Below, in pieces: positions 42,704 through 51,516 of a stretch of DNA of 64,000 nucleotides. A program made the translations under genes and the position numbers. The notes under the pieces are model-generated. The model was not told the origin of the DNA. It did not search any database and saw only the letters and a list, made by a program, of their open reading frames with translations. Source of the DNA: Gemmiger sp. An87 (GTDB taxonomy: Bacteria > Bacillota > Clostridia > Oscillospirales > Ruminococcaceae); NCBI RefSeq assembly GCF_002159185.1, contig NZ_NFHD01000001.1:186001-250000 (forward strand), in the 5' to 3' direction. Within the stretch, counting starts at the first letter, position 1. Every line of letters begins with the position of its first letter.

Positions 42704-43162
42704 GTGAATTTGCTGTTCTTTTTGACGCCCAAGCAGGACGTGGCCTTTTTGTATGAGGACTTCACCCTGCGCCAGGCGCTGGAAAAAATGGAGTATCATC
42801 GCTATTCCAGCATCCCGGTGCTGAACCGGGTGGGCGAGTATGTGGGCACCATGACCGAGGGCGACCTGCTCTGGGCCATCAAGAACCAGGGCATCGACCT
42901 GGACGACGCGGAGGATATCCCCTTAAGCAGCATCCCCCGCAAGCGGGATTACAAGCCCGTGGCCGTAACCACCCAGATGGACGAACTGGTGGCCGCCGCC
43001 ATGACCCAGAACTTCGTGCCCGTACTGGACGACAAGAAGAGCTTCATCGGCCTGGTCAAGCGCAATGCCATCATCCAGTATTGCTACGACCGCTACCGGG
43101 CGGTGGCCCCCATGCTGGACAACCAGAAATCCGGCAAATCAACTGAAAGAAAGGTGTTTTGA
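42704..43162 (+). CDS. CBS-domain-pair protein
   Basis: 152 residues. Two CBS motifs: EYHRYSSIPVLNRVGEYVGTMTEGDLL (first, given here as its SIPVLN...GTMTEGDL core) and NFVPVLDDKKSFIGLVKRNAII (core FVPVLDD...GLVKRN). CBS pairs bind adenosyl nucleotides; similar small stand-alone proteins in Firmicutes (CbpB/DarB) bind c-di-AMP, but that is not proven here. Start: GTG with TGAGG nine bases upstream. The following flavin reductase starts 3 bp after its stop, so the pair is coupled. Confidence 0.88.
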   Translation: MNLLFFLTPKQDVAFLYEDFTLRQALEKMEYHRYSSIPVLNRVGEYVGTMTEGDLLWAIKNQGIDLDDAEDIPLSSIPRKRDYKPVAVTTQMDELVAAAMTQNFVPVLDDKKSFIGLVKRNAIIQYCYDRYRAVAPMLDNQKSGKSTERKVF

Positions 43163-43165
43163 CAA

Positions 43166-43681
43166 ATGGAGTACCGGAAGATCGAACCCGCCGCCATCAG
43201 CGGCAATCCCTTTGAGATGATCGGCAACGAGTGGGCGCTGGTGAGCGCCAAAAAGGCCGACGGCACCGTGAACACCATGACCGTGAGCTGGGGCACCATG
43301 GGCGTTTTGTGGCGCAGGAACGTGGTGCAGATTTACCTGCGCCCCCAGCGCTACACCAAGGAATTTGTGGACCAGGCCGGCCGCTTCACCCTGAGCTTTT
43401 ACGGCGAGGGCGCGAAGAAGGAGCTTGGGTATCTGGGCAAGGTGAGCGGCCGCGACGAGGACAAGATCGCCAAGGTTGGCTTTACCGTGAAGGATTTCGA
43501 CGGTGCACCCGCCTTTGAAGAGGCCCGCCTGGTGCTGGTCTGCCGCAGCCTGTATGCCCAGCGGCTGGACCCGGCCTGCTTTTTGCCCGGCAACAACTGC
43601 GATGCGGACTGCTACCCCGAAAAGGATTACCACACCCTGTATGTGGCCGAAATCGAGGCCGTGTACGAGAAGGCGGAATAA
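43166..43681 (+). CDS. Flavin reductase-like FMN-binding protein
   Basis: 171 residues. NMNTMTVSWGTMGVLWRRNVVQIYLRP-type core (here seen as TMTVSWGTMG...VVQIYLRPQRYT) and FTLSFYG match the flavin-reductase-like (Hpr/FlaRed) split-barrel family that binds FMN and reduces it or serves as an electron carrier. Its ribosome site (AAAGAAAGG) lies inside the end of the CBS gene. Substrate or partner unknown. A strong terminator follows. Confidence 0.9.
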   Translation: MEYRKIEPAAISGNPFEMIGNEWALVSAKKADGTVNTMTVSWGTMGVLWRRNVVQIYLRPQRYTKEFVDQAGRFTLSFYGEGAKKELGYLGKVSGRDEDKIAKVGFTVKDFDGAPAFEEARLVLVCRSLYAQRLDPACFLPGNNCDADCYPEKDYHTLYVAEIEAVYEKAE

Positions 43682-43696
43682 TCTTATCAAAAGCAG

Positions 43697-43730
43697 CAAG
43701 GCCCCCGGAGCATTCCGGGGGCCTTTTTCT
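43697..43730 (+). terminator. Rho-independent terminator
   Basis: AAGGCCCCCGGA (43698-43709) pairs with TCCGGGGGCCTT, 4-nt loop, then TTTTT. Confidence 0.94.
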
Positions 43731-43812
43731 GTTTGTTTTAAAAGGGATGTTTATCGGACTGTGTTTCGGGACGAAAATGCTCAAAGTACAAATTATAGGA
43801 CGAATGGTTTGA

Positions 43813-43848
43813 TAGAATAAGACCATCGGAAGGGGGCACGGCCCCCGA
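43813..43848 (+). promoter_or_regulatory. -10 box and leader hairpin of the 39-residue gene
   Basis: TAGAAT (43813-43818) is a good -10 with a poor -35. A GGGGGC ACG GCCCCC hairpin (about 43832-43847) lies at the start of the transcript. Confidence 0.5.
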
Positions 43849-43887
43849 AAACAGTTTTAACTTGCCAAAAGAAAGGTAGGGTCGAGT

Positions 43888-44007
43888 ATGGATTGCATCA
43901 TTCGGAACGTGGGGTCTCATGTGGAGGTATACAGCCGGAGCGGAGTGTTTCTGTTCTCGGCCGACAATGCCCGCGAAGCCATGGAGGAGCTGGGCCAGGC
44001 GGGCTGA
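43888..44007 (+). CDS. 39-residue small protein, function unknown
   Basis: Encodes MDCIIRNVGSHVEVYSRSGV followed by FLFSADNAREAMEELGQAG. The pattern (a short beta hairpin followed by a SADxxREAMEEL helix) looks like a folded mini-domain rather than chance. An AAAGGTAGG ribosome site precedes the ATG and a -10 box lies ~70 bp upstream. Codon usage matches neighbouring genes. No hydrophobic segment, so it is cytosolic. It stands alone between two terminators/promoters. I do not recognise a named family with certainty. Confidence 0.6.
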   Translation: MDCIIRNVGSHVEVYSRSGVFLFSADNAREAMEELGQAG

Positions 44008-44156
44008 GCCGGAAAACGTGCGGGACACGCCCGGCACAGCGGAGTGAAAAAAGGCGGGAAAGGCCAGAATATGCCAAAATGTTCCAAAATGTGAAATAAA
44101 CCACCGCCCTGGCACGTTACCTCTATGAAAGATAAAACAGTGGGGAGCGTGCCGCC

Positions 44157-45266
44157 ATGACGAAGCATCGCAGAGCAAACAGTAAAAGGAACAACGGGAA
44201 AGCACTGGCGCTGGCCTTGGCGCTCTGCGTTCTGCTGTCCGGCTGCGCCGGGCGGGGGCAGACCCCTTCAAACGGGAGCAGCCCCGCCAGCGGCAGCGTG
44301 GTGGCGGGCAGCAGCATCCCCCAGACCGGCCAGGAGGCCATGGCTTATCTGGAGGGCAGCCTGCGCCCCTATAAAAAGGGTGTGGAGTTCACCCTACCCG
44401 AGGGCTGGCCCGGCGAGGACTGGAACATCCAGATCAGCGGCCGCGCTGCCATGGGCGAGGGCGGCATGAGCATCCACCTGATGGAAAAGGAGAACGCCGA
44501 AAAGGCCTGGAAGGCGGGGCAGACCTATCAGATCGAGTGTGCCCAGGGCTATCTGGACTTGAACCTGAGCGCCTGCCTCTATTCCGACGAGGAGCAGGAG
44601 CTGTCGGTGGATCTGCTGGCTCTGGCCCAGGGACAGCCCCAGCCCCAGGCGCCCGCCGCCCCGGAATCGGAACCGGCGGAAAGCATCCCGGAGAGCGCCA
44701 GCGAGCAGGACATGACCCAGCGGGTGAGCGCCACCTTCCCCGCCTATCAGGAGGGGCGGAGCGAGTATAACGGGGAATATTACGACCAGGCCCCCTTCAC
44801 CGCCAGCTTTCTTGTACCCCAGGGCTGGAGCCTGCAGGAGCCGGAGGAGAGCGACCGGGTCTTTGACCAGGGCATGAACACCCAGCTTCTTGTCTGCGAC
44901 AGCGAGGGCAATCCCGTGGGCCGCATCGGCTACGGGCTGATCGAAACCGCCGAGCCGGGCAATGAGCCGGAGCCCGGGGAGGAGTACAAGCTGGTGTACT
45001 GCTATCTGCGCACCCCCTCCAGCTGCTACTGGGAGGATTACCGGGCGGTAAAAAAGACGGCCGCCGGCGAAAATGCCGTGGCCACGGTGTATTTCGGCGA
45101 AGGAGAGCCGGGGTACGCCGCCGAAGAGCGCACCGCCCACGGAGCCCTGGCCTACGACAAAGAGCTGGGGGTCTATGTGGCCCTGCGCATGGAGGAGGAT
45201 TCCCCCCTCAATGCCGACCAGGTGGAAACCCTGGCCCAGAGCCTGACCCTGGCAGCTGTGGCCTGA
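44157..45266 (+). CDS. Secreted lipoprotein of unknown function
   Basis: 369 residues. A basic N terminus and hydrophobic stretch (ALALALALCVLLSGC) end in a lipobox, Cys about 34. The mature protein has two related halves beginning GVEFTLPEGWPGEDW (about 80) and TASFLVPQGWSLQEP (about 215), suggesting a duplicated beta-rich domain separated by a Pro/Glu linker. No catalytic motif recognised. Start: ATG with GGGGAG ten bases upstream. Single gene ending in a strong terminator. Confidence 0.8.
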   Translation: MTKHRRANSKRNNGKALALALALCVLLSGCAGRGQTPSNGSSPASGSVVAGSSIPQTGQEAMAYLEGSLRPYKKGVEFTLPEGWPGEDWNIQISGRAAMGEGGMSIHLMEKENAEKAWKAGQTYQIECAQGYLDLNLSACLYSDEEQELSVDLLALAQGQPQPQAPAAPESEPAESIPESASEQDMTQRVSATFPAYQEGRSEYNGEYYDQAPFTASFLVPQGWSLQEPEESDRVFDQGMNTQLLVCDSEGNPVGRIGYGLIETAEPGNEPEPGEEYKLVYCYLRTPSSCYWEDYRAVKKTAAGENAVATVYFGEGEPGYAAEERTAHGALAYDKELGVYVALRMEEDSPLNADQVETLAQSLTLAAVA

Positions 45267-45291
45267 GCCGGGACGCAAACGAAAAAAGAAC

Positions 45292-45342
45292 AAAACCCAG
45301 CCGCCGCAACGTTACCGGTTGCGGCGGCTGGGTTTGTTTTTG
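45292..45342. terminator. Bidirectional terminator between the lipoprotein and glnN
   Basis: AAACCCAGCCGCCGCAAC (45293-45310) pairs with its complement at 45317-45334, loop GTTACCG; T-rich on the right, A-rich on the left. Confidence 0.93.
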
Positions 45343-45372
45343 ATTGCAGGGGCTTGTCCCGTGTTTATACCC

Positions 45373-47463
45373 TTACACGTAGAACAGCATGGTGCTGTAG
45401 CTGGGCAGGGGCCAGTACTCGGCGCCGCAGATGGACTCGGCGGCGTCGGCGGCGGCACGCAGGTCGCTCATGGCGGGCAGCACCACGTCGTGGTAGCAGC
45501 GGGCGGTGGCCAGCGCGCCCTCGCTGCGCTCGGCCTTCTCCACGCAGGCCTCCAGGCGGTCGGCCGCGTCGCTCATGGCGTCGGTGTAGTTGGTCAGTTG
45601 GCGCAGCACCTTCTCCTCGGCCTTGCAGCTGATGCCCGGGCAGGCGGTCTTCTTCCGGTTCATGCCCTTGGCAATGTCGCCCATGTAGCGGCTGGCGGCG
45701 GGCACCAGCTGGCGGCGGGCCATCTCCAGCATGGTCACGGCCTCGATGTGACGCACCTTGGCGTAGTTCTCCAGCTTTACCTCGTAGCGGCTGCGGCACT
45801 CGGCCTCGTTCAGCACGCCCATCTGCTCGAACAGGGCGATGTTCTTCGGGTCCACAAAGGCGCCCAGGGCTTCGCAGGCGCTGGGCTCGTTGTGCAGGCC
45901 GCGGCGGGCGGCCTCTTCCTCCCATTCACGGCTGTAGCCGTTGCCGTTGAAGATCACCCGCTTGTGGTCGCGGATGGTGCGCTTGATCAGCTTGACCACG
46001 GCCTTGTCGAAGTCCTCAGCCTGCTCCAGCTCGTCGGCGTAGCCCTTCAACTCCTTGGCCACGGCGGTGTTCAGCACGGTGTTGGCGTCGGAGATGTTCA
46101 CCGAGGAGCCGGGCATGCGGAACTCGAACTTGTTGCCGGTGAAGGCGAAGGGGCTGGTGCGGTTGCGGTCGGTGTCGTCCTTGGCGAACTGGGGCAGGAC
46201 TTCAACGCCCAGGTCGATCTTGGCGGCGGCGGGGGCCACGTACTCGCTGCCGGAGGCGATGGCGTCCAGAATGCCCTCCAGCACCTCGCCCATGAAGATG
46301 GACACGATGGCCGGGGGCGCCTCGTTGCCGCCCAGGCGGTGCTCGTTGCCCGCGCCCACGATGCTCATGCGCAAAAGGTCGTTGTATTCATCCACGGCCT
46401 TGATGATGGCGGCCAGGAAGATCAGGAACTGCAGGTTGTCCTTGGGGGTGTCGCCCGGGTCCAGCAGGTTCATGCCGGGGGCGGACAGGGACCAGTTGTT
46501 GTGCTTGCCGCTGCCGTTCACGCCCTCAAAGGGCTTTTCGTGCAAAAGGCAGACCAGACCGTGCTTCGGGGCCAGCTTTTTCATCATCTCCATGGTGAGC
46601 AGGTTGTGGTCCACGGCCACGTTGCACCGGTCGAAGATGGGGGCCAGCTCGTGCTGGCAGGGGGCGACCTCGTTGTGCTTGGTCTTGGCGGAAACGCCCA
46701 GCTTCCACAGCTCCTCATCCAGATCCTTCATGAAGGCGGACACTTCCTCGCGCAGCGCGCCGAAGTAGTGCTCCTCCATCTCCTGGCCCTTGGAGGGGGC
46801 CGCGCCGAACAGGGTGCGGCCGGTGAGGATCAGGTCCTCGCGGGCTTCGTAGTGCTCCTTCTTGATCAGGAAGTACTCCTGCTCGGGGCCCACGGTCACG
46901 TCCACGTGGCTCACGTCCTTGCCGAACAGGTGCAGGATGCGCTTGGCCTGGCTGGTCACAGCCTTCATGCTGCGCAGCAGGGGAGTCTTTTTGTCCAGGG
47001 CCTCACCGGTCCAGCTGCAGAAGGCGGTGGGGATGCACAGGGTGCCGTCCTTGATGAAGGCGTAGCTGGTGGGGTCCCAGGCGGTGTAGCCCCGGGCCTC
47101 GGCGGTGGCGCGCAGGCCGCCGTTGGGGAAGCTGGAAGCGTCGGACTCGCCCTTCACCAGCTCCTTGCCGGAGAACTCCATGATGGCGGTGCCGTCCTTG
47201 TTGGGGCTCAAAAAGCTGTCGTGCTTTTCGCTGGTGATGCCGGTGAGCGGCTGGAACCAGTGGGTGTAGTGGGTGGCGCCGTTTTCAATGGCCCAGTCCC
47301 GCATGACGCTGGCCACGATGTTGGCCAGGTCCAGATCCAGCGCCGCGCCCCGCTGCAGGGTGGCCTTCAGGCTTTTGTAGGTGGCGCTGGGCAGGCGCTC
47401 CTTCATCACATGCTCGTTGAACACGAGTGAACCGTAGATCTCCTTGGTGTTGGCTGATGCCAT
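45373..47463 (-). CDS. glnN: Type III glutamine synthetase
   Basis: 696 residues, the size of GSIII (about 700-730) and much larger than type [32 protein letters not shown] and [16 protein letters not shown] are catalytic-domain motifs. It condenses ammonium with glutamate using ATP, the main ammonium-assimilating step in many gut anaerobes. Start: ATG after GAGGGAGGAA; a longer frame extends into the leader. It has its own strong promoter. A CCGGTC...GGCC hairpin with TTTT lies in the leader just before the ribosome site (about 47479-47496). Confidence 0.97.
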   Translation of the reverse strand: MASANTKEIYGSLVFNEHVMKERLPSATYKSLKATLQRGAALDLDLANIVASVMRDWAIENGATHYTHWFQPLTGITSEKHDSFLSPNKDGTAIMEFSGKELVKGESDASSFPNGGLRATAEARGYTAWDPTSYAFIKDGTLCIPTAFCSWTGEALDKKTPLLRSMKAVTSQAKRILHLFGKDVSHVDVTVGPEQEYFLIKKEHYEAREDLILTGRTLFGAAPSKGQEMEEHYFGALREEVSAFMKDLDEELWKLGVSAKTKHNEVAPCQHELAPIFDRCNVAVDHNLLTMEMMKKLAPKHGLVCLLHEKPFEGVNGSGKHNNWSLSAPGMNLLDPGDTPKDNLQFLIFLAAIIKAVDEYNDLLRMSIVGAGNEHRLGGNEAPPAIVSIFMGEVLEGILDAIASGSEYVAPAAAKIDLGVEVLPQFAKDDTDRNRTSPFAFTGNKFEFRMPGSSVNISDANTVLNTAVAKELKGYADELEQAEDFDKAVVKLIKRTIRDHKRVIFNGNGYSREWEEEAARRGLHNEPSACEALGAFVDPKNIALFEQMGVLNEAECRSRYEVKLENYAKVRHIEAVTMLEMARRQLVPAASRYMGDIAKGMNRKKTACPGISCKAEEKVLRQLTNYTDAMSDAADRLEACVEKAERSEGALATARCYHDVVLPAMSDLRAAADAAESICGAEYWPLPSYSTMLFYV

Positions 47464-47529
47464 AACTGTTCCTCCCTCACAAAAGGCCGGCAAAGACCGG
47501 CGGTTTCCCATACGAATATTTCACAAAAA

Positions 47530-47558
47530 ATTATATGTTTTTTTACACCCGCCGTCAA
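47530..47558 (-). promoter_or_regulatory. Strong SigA-type promoter of glnN
   Basis: Minus strand: -35 TTGACG (47553-47558), 17-bp spacer, -10 TATAAT (47530-47535). The rest of 47559-47736 shows no gene. Confidence 0.88.
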
Positions 47559-47736
47559 TTCAAAACAAGGGCCCGGCTTTGCGGTTTGGAGGGTTTGCAA
47601 AGACCGGGCCCACGCGGGCAAAAATTGTTGGTGACAGTGCCGAGAACCGGCGGCGAAAAGTGTGATTTTTCCCGGCCGAAACGGCGGAGTCAAAGGCCTG
47701 TCCGGGCGGCGGTGCGCCGGTTCAGGCGGTGCTGCC

Positions 47737-48966
47737 TTAAATGACCTGGAACAGGAAGAATTTCAGGTAGTTGGTTTCCTCCACGTTCCACAGGATGGGG
47801 TGGTCCGGGGACTGCTGGCGCACCTCGATCTGGCGCAGCTGGCGGCCTGCGTCCGCCGCGGCGCTTTTCAGCATCTTGATGAACATCTCCTCGGTGGCGA
47901 AATGGCTGCAGCTGGCGGTGGCCAGGTAGCCGCCCCGGGGCAGCAGCTTCATGGCCCGGTAGTTGATCTCTTTATAGCCCCGCATGGCGTTGGCCGCGGT
48001 CTTGCGGGCTTTGGTGAAGGCGGGCGGGTCCAGAATGATGAAGTCGTAATTGTGGGTACCCTCCAGAGTGGGCAGCAGCTCGAACACGTCGGTGCACACA
48101 AAGTCCATCCGGTCCTCAAGGCCGTTGCGCTCGGCGTTGGCGCGGGCCATGTCCACCGCGGTCTGGCTCACGTCCACCGCGGTCACGTGGGTGGCCCCAC
48201 CGTAGGCGGCGTTCAGCGCAAAGCTGCCGGTGTGGGTGAAGCAGTCCAGCACCCGCTTGCCCCGGGCCAGCTTTGCCACCTGGCGGCGGTTGTATTTCTG
48301 GTCCAGGAAAAAGCCGGTCTTCTGGCCGTTCTCAAAGTCCACCGCATAGCGCACCCCGTTTTCGCAGATCTCGGTGACGGTGGAGGCGGGGTGGTCCTCG
48401 CCGTGCAGTTCGAACCAGCCCTTGTTCTCAAACAGGCCCTCCCGGGCGCGCAGGGCCACGTCGTTGCGCTCGTAAATGCCGCTGATGATCTGGCCGTCCT
48501 TGCGCAGCACGTCCACCAGCAGCGGGAACAGCTGAGCCTTGCGGATCTCCATGCCGTAGGACAGGGTCTGGGTGACCAGAATGTCGCCGAAGCGGTCCAC
48601 GGTGAGGCCGGGCATCTGGTCCGCCTCGCCGAAGATCACCCGGCAGCAGGAAAGGTCCTCAGGGCCCATCACGGTCTTGCGGTAGGCCCAGGCGTATTCA
48701 AAGCGACGCCGCCAGAAGGCCTCGTCGAAGCTGTCGTTGGCGTTGCGGCTGATCAGCCGGATGCGGATCTTGCTCTCCCAGCTCAAAAAACCCGTGCCCA
48801 GGTAACGGCCCTTGCCGCTCACCACGTCCACCAGTGCGCCGTTCTCCGGCTGCGTTTCCGGCTGGCGGGTCAGCTCGTCGGCATAGACCCAGGGATGGCC
48901 GCTGAGAATGCTGTTCTCGGCCTTTTTGGTCACGGTGTAAACGGGATAGGGACGGGTCTGTTTCAT
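47737..48966 (-). CDS. Class I SAM-dependent rRNA methyltransferase (RlmI-like)
   Basis: 409 residues. An N-terminal PUA domain (GHPWVYADELTR...GRYLGTGFLS), a linker with TVDRFGDILV, and a C-terminal Rossmann methyltransferase domain: VLDCFTHTGSFAL (SAM site), THVTAVDVSQTAV and the IILDPPAFTK catalytic segment. The layout matches RlmI/RlmK-C, which methylate cytosine C5 in 23S rRNA; exact site not proven. Start: ATG after AAAGGAAAG. It has its own promoter, divergent from the CYTH gene. Confidence 0.92.
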   Translation of the reverse strand: MKQTRPYPVYTVTKKAENSILSGHPWVYADELTRQPETQPENGALVDVVSGKGRYLGTGFLSWESKIRIRLISRNANDSFDEAFWRRRFEYAWAYRKTVMGPEDLSCCRVIFGEADQMPGLTVDRFGDILVTQTLSYGMEIRKAQLFPLLVDVLRKDGQIISGIYERNDVALRAREGLFENKGWFELHGEDHPASTVTEICENGVRYAVDFENGQKTGFFLDQKYNRRQVAKLARGKRVLDCFTHTGSFALNAAYGGATHVTAVDVSQTAVDMARANAERNGLEDRMDFVCTDVFELLPTLEGTHNYDFIILDPPAFTKARKTAANAMRGYKEINYRAMKLLPRGGYLATASCSHFATEEMFIKMLKSAAADAGRQLRQIEVRQQSPDHPILWNVEETNYLKFFLFQVI

Positions 48967-49063
48967 GGTGCACTTTCCTTTCCTGGCGGTTTCTTCTATA
49001 ATAAAACCGGACGTTTGTGCGGGGCCCCGGGCCCCGGCTGCAAAAAATTTCGAGATCAATTCA

Positions 49064-49092
49064 AGTATACCCGGTTTGCACCCGGGTGGCAA
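49064..49092 (-). promoter_or_regulatory. Promoter of the rRNA methyltransferase gene
   Basis: Minus strand: -35 TTGCCA (49087-49092), 17-bp spacer, -10 TATACT (49064-49069). A palindromic GGGGCCC CGGGCCCC (about 49021-49035) falls in its leader. A plus-strand TATAAT at 48997-49002 could serve the CYTH gene. Confidence 0.8.
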
Positions 49093-49137
49093 GCGAAATC
49101 CGCCGCCGGTGCAGGCCGAGAAAAAGGAGAAACGACC

Positions 49138-49650
49138 ATGGAGATCGAACGCAAATGGCTGGTGAAGGGCTGGCCCCAGGGCCTTGCCCCGGTGAAAACC
49201 TTTGTGATGCGCCAGGGTTATGTGACCACCCGTCCCACCGTGCGCATCCGCAGCGAGGAAAGCGAGGGCAAGACCGATTACATCCTCTGCTTCAAAGGCA
49301 AGGCCAGCAGCGACGGCCTGGCCCGGGAGGAGATCGAGTCGCCCATCGACCCGGCGCTCTTTGCCCGGCTGGAGGCCTTTCTGCAGCGGCCGCTCATTCA
49401 GAAGGAGCAGCGCCGCTACCGGCTGGAGGGCGGCCTTGTGCTGGAGGTGAACCAGGTGGACGCGGGCCAGCCCGGCGAGTTCTTCTACGCCGAGGTGGAA
49501 TTCGACAGCGAGGAGGCCGCCCGCGCCTGGCAGCCCGGCGCGCTGGCGGAGTATCTGTCCAATGAAGTCACCGGTACCCCCGGCCAGAGCATGGCCGCCT
49601 ACTGGTGCGCCACCCGGGGGGATCTGGCCGACGAATACCGGGTGGAGTAA
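49138..49650 (+). CDS. CYTH-domain protein (triphosphate tunnel metalloenzyme fold)
   Basis: 170 residues. It begins with the defining ExExK motif (MEIERKWLV), followed by VRIRSEE, YILCFKGKAS and YRLEGGLVLEVNQV, giving the alternating charged strands of the tunnel fold. C-terminal YAEVEFDSEEAA provides further metal ligands. Members hydrolyse inorganic or nucleoside triphosphates. Start: ATG after AAAAGGAG. Probably cytosolic; single gene followed by an unusual intergenic region. Confidence 0.93.
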   Translation: MEIERKWLVKGWPQGLAPVKTFVMRQGYVTTRPTVRIRSEESEGKTDYILCFKGKASSDGLAREEIESPIDPALFARLEAFLQRPLIQKEQRRYRLEGGLVLEVNQVDAGQPGEFFYAEVEFDSEEAARAWQPGALAEYLSNEVTGTPGQSMAAYWCATRGDLADEYRVE

Positions 49651-49665
49651 TTCCCGGCGGGAAAG

Positions 49666-49910
49666 TTTTCCACAAAAATACGAAAAGTATTCCACGGTTT
49701 TCGACAGGTTTTCAACATCGGGGTTTTCCCCGGCGTGTGGAAAACCCGGTGTTTTGTAAAATCCCTGCAAAAAAAAGGTGGGAAAATGGAAAAAACCAGG
49801 TAACAGGAATTATTTTCAGCAAGCAGAAGGCCCCGGATTTTCCCGCTGTGTGGAAAACCGGGGCCCTTTTCATCGGGTTTTCCACACAAAAAAGTGGAAA
49901 GTGTTGAAAA
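49666..49910. repeat. Cluster of DnaA-box-like TTTTCCACA sites
   Basis: Four exact TTTTCCACA sites fit the DnaA consensus TTWTNCACA: 49666-49674 and 49878-49886 on the plus strand, 49736-49744 and 49849-49857 on the minus strand. Four near-matches lie at 49688, 49698, 49709 and 49902. Two of the exact sites are also arms of hairpins: 49716-49755 and a terminator at 49827-49870 ending CCTTTT. The 357-bp gap otherwise has no gene. Confidence 0.6.
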
Positions 49911-50007
49911 CCGGCAGGTTTCCCCCGTGGTCGCAGGCGCCTTCGTCAGGAACCCCCGCCGCTCCCTTCGCATAGGGTGAGGGCAGAGGAAAGGGGGAGA
50001 AACAGAG

Positions 50008-50742
50008 ATGCATCAGATTCTGACGGCGGTCTCGATGACCGCCTTTCCCTGCCTGTGCACCGCGCTGGGGGCGGGGGCGGTGTTTCTGGCCCGGCCCGCG
50101 CCCGGCGGCGGACCGGGCCAGGGGCTGGCCGGCGGTGTGATGCTGGCGGCCTGCGTGTTCAATCTGCTGCTGCCCGCGGCCGAAAGCGGGTGGCTTGCCC
50201 CGGCGGCGGGGCTGGTGGCCGGGGCGGCGCTTCTGCTGCTGGCCGAACGGCTGGCGGGAGCTTTGGAAAACGGCGAGCGGGTGGGCAAACCCGGCGGCTG
50301 GGGCGCGGCGGTGGCCATCGGGCTGCACAACCTGCCCCAGGGCATGGTGGTGGGCCTGGCCGCGGCGGGCACTGCCGGTCAGACCGGGGCCGCAGCCGCG
50401 GGAGCCCTGGCGCTGAGCGTGGGCATCGGCCTGCAGAACCTGCCCGAGGGGGCGGCGGTGAGCCTGCCCGTCTGGCGGGCAGGGGCCGGGCGCTGGAAGG
50501 CCTTCGGCGCGGGGGTGGCCAGCGGCCTGGTGGAGCCCCTGGGCGCGGCGCTGGCGGCGGTGCTGGCGGGCGGTGTGCTGGCCGGGCTGATGCCCTGGCT
50601 GCTGGCCCTGGCCGCCGGGGTGATGCTGGCCGCAGCGGTGCAGGAGCCGCTGGCCGGGGCGGCGCAGCAGGGAGCCGGGGGCGTGCTGGCGGCAGCGGTG
50701 GGCTTCGGCCTGTTGATGGCGCTGAACCTGGCGCTGGGATAA
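50008..50742 (+). CDS. ZIP-family divalent metal transporter (GufA-like)
   Basis: 244 residues with about eight membrane segments. The metal-binding helices carry LHNLPQGMVVG (helix 4; Asn-x-Pro with a His) and LQNLPEGAAVS (helix 5), the ZIP signatures. There is no long His-rich loop. Members import zinc, iron or manganese. Start: ATG after GGGGGAG. It follows the DnaA-box-like region and is terminated by a strong hairpin; convergent with desulfoferrodoxin. Confidence 0.92.
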   Translation: MHQILTAVSMTAFPCLCTALGAGAVFLARPAPGGGPGQGLAGGVMLAACVFNLLLPAAESGWLAPAAGLVAGAALLLLAERLAGALENGERVGKPGGWGAAVAIGLHNLPQGMVVGLAAAGTAGQTGAAAAGALALSVGIGLQNLPEGAAVSLPVWRAGAGRWKAFGAGVASGLVEPLGAALAAVLAGGVLAGLMPWLLALAAGVMLAAAVQEPLAGAAQQGAGGVLAAAVGFGLLMALNLALG

Positions 50743-50746
50743 CGCA

Positions 50747-50783
50747 AAAAAACTCCCCCGGCTTTGCCACCGGGGGAGTTTTT
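50747..50783. terminator. Bidirectional terminator
   Basis: AAACTCCCCCGG pairs with CCGGGGGAGTTT, 8-nt loop, flanked by A-run and T-run; it sits between the convergent ZIP and desulfoferrodoxin genes. Confidence 0.94.
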
Positions 50784-50794
50784 CAGAAAATACT

Positions 50795-51169
50795 TTAGAT
50801 TACGGTCTTCCACAGGCCGTGCAGGTTGCAGTACGCCCAGGCGGCCACGGGCGCTTCGCCCTCGGCCAGCGCGAATTTTACCTCGGGGGCATCCCCGGCG
50901 GCCAGCTTCTTCTGCTGCCAGCCCTGGCTGGTCTCCAGGACGACCCACTGGATCAGGTGCTCCTCGGTCATGGGATGGGCCACACTGCCCACGCTCACGG
51001 TCACCGTGCGGCCGTTCACAGCCACCACCGGCAGGTGCTTTTCCACCGCGGCGTCCACCACGCCGGGCTCCAGCAGCTTCATCTTCTCCCCGCAGCATAC
51101 CACAGGCACGCCGCTCTTGTTCAGAAAGGCAACAATGTTGCCGCAGTGCTCACAACGATAGAATTCCAT
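50795..51169 (-). CDS. dfx: Desulfoferrodoxin (superoxide reductase)
   Basis: 124 residues. N-terminal desulforedoxin domain with C6xxC9 (FYRCEHCG) and C25C26 (VVCCGEKM); C-terminal superoxide-reductase domain with EKHLPVV, VAHPMTEEHLIQWV and the metal-binding Cys/His in YCNLHGLW. It reduces superoxide to peroxide without making oxygen, a typical anaerobe defence. Both iron centres are complete. Start: ATG after AAAGGAGCG. It has its own promoter. Confidence 0.96.
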   Translation of the reverse strand: MEFYRCEHCGNIVAFLNKSGVPVVCCGEKMKLLEPGVVDAAVEKHLPVVAVNGRTVTVSVGSVAHPMTEEHLIQWVVLETSQGWQQKKLAAGDAPEVKFALAEGEAPVAAWAYCNLHGLWKTVI

Positions 51170-51225
51170 ACCAAACGCTCCTTTCCGTGCGCTCAACAAT
51201 CAAACAGGGGGGTTCCTTGTCTACC

Positions 51226-51254
51226 AGTTTACTCGATTTTGGCGTATTTTACAA
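51226..51254 (-). promoter_or_regulatory. Promoter of desulfoferrodoxin gene
   Basis: Minus strand: -35 TTGTAA (51249-51254), 17-bp spacer, -10 TAAACT (51226-51231). Confidence 0.75.
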
Positions 51255-51369
51255 CTGCCTTATGGGCGAAAAAAGCGACAATGTCACACAAAATACGGGC
51301 CGGGTTCACCGGCGGCGCAAAGAATCTTAACAAATTGTGAAATGTTGCTTACGAATGATCGTACTTTTA

Positions 51370-51398
51370 TTGACAAAAACAGCCATCCATACTATGAT
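51370..51398 (+). promoter_or_regulatory. Strong SigA-type promoter of the Rrf2 gene
   Basis: -35 TTGACA (51370-51375), 17-bp spacer, -10 TATGAT (51393-51398), in an AT-rich stretch. Confidence 0.88.
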
Positions 51399-51418
51399 TA
51401 AGCAATGAACTTTCTTTT

Positions 51419-51516
51419 ATTTAAATCATTATTTAAATAATCCACCCGCTTTGACGGGATTCCAAAGGAATATCACTCCGCTCGCGGGCTTTATACATCC
51501 TGCCTGCGGGCGTTTT
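51419..51516 (+). promoter_or_regulatory. Rrf2 leader: AT palindromes, dyad and attenuator-like hairpin
   Basis: Two ATTTAAAT palindromes 12 bp apart (about 51419-51438), a perfect ATTCC AAA GGAAT dyad (51459-51471), then a 10-bp stem (51479-51488 with 51503-51512, two G-U pairs) followed by TTTT. Candidates for autoregulatory operators and an attenuator. Confidence 0.5.

Noticed and set aside
49666-49910. Chromosomal origin of replication
   Set aside because: No dnaA, dnaN, recF or gyr genes nearby and no AT-rich unwinding region next to the boxes; only the box cluster itself supports it.
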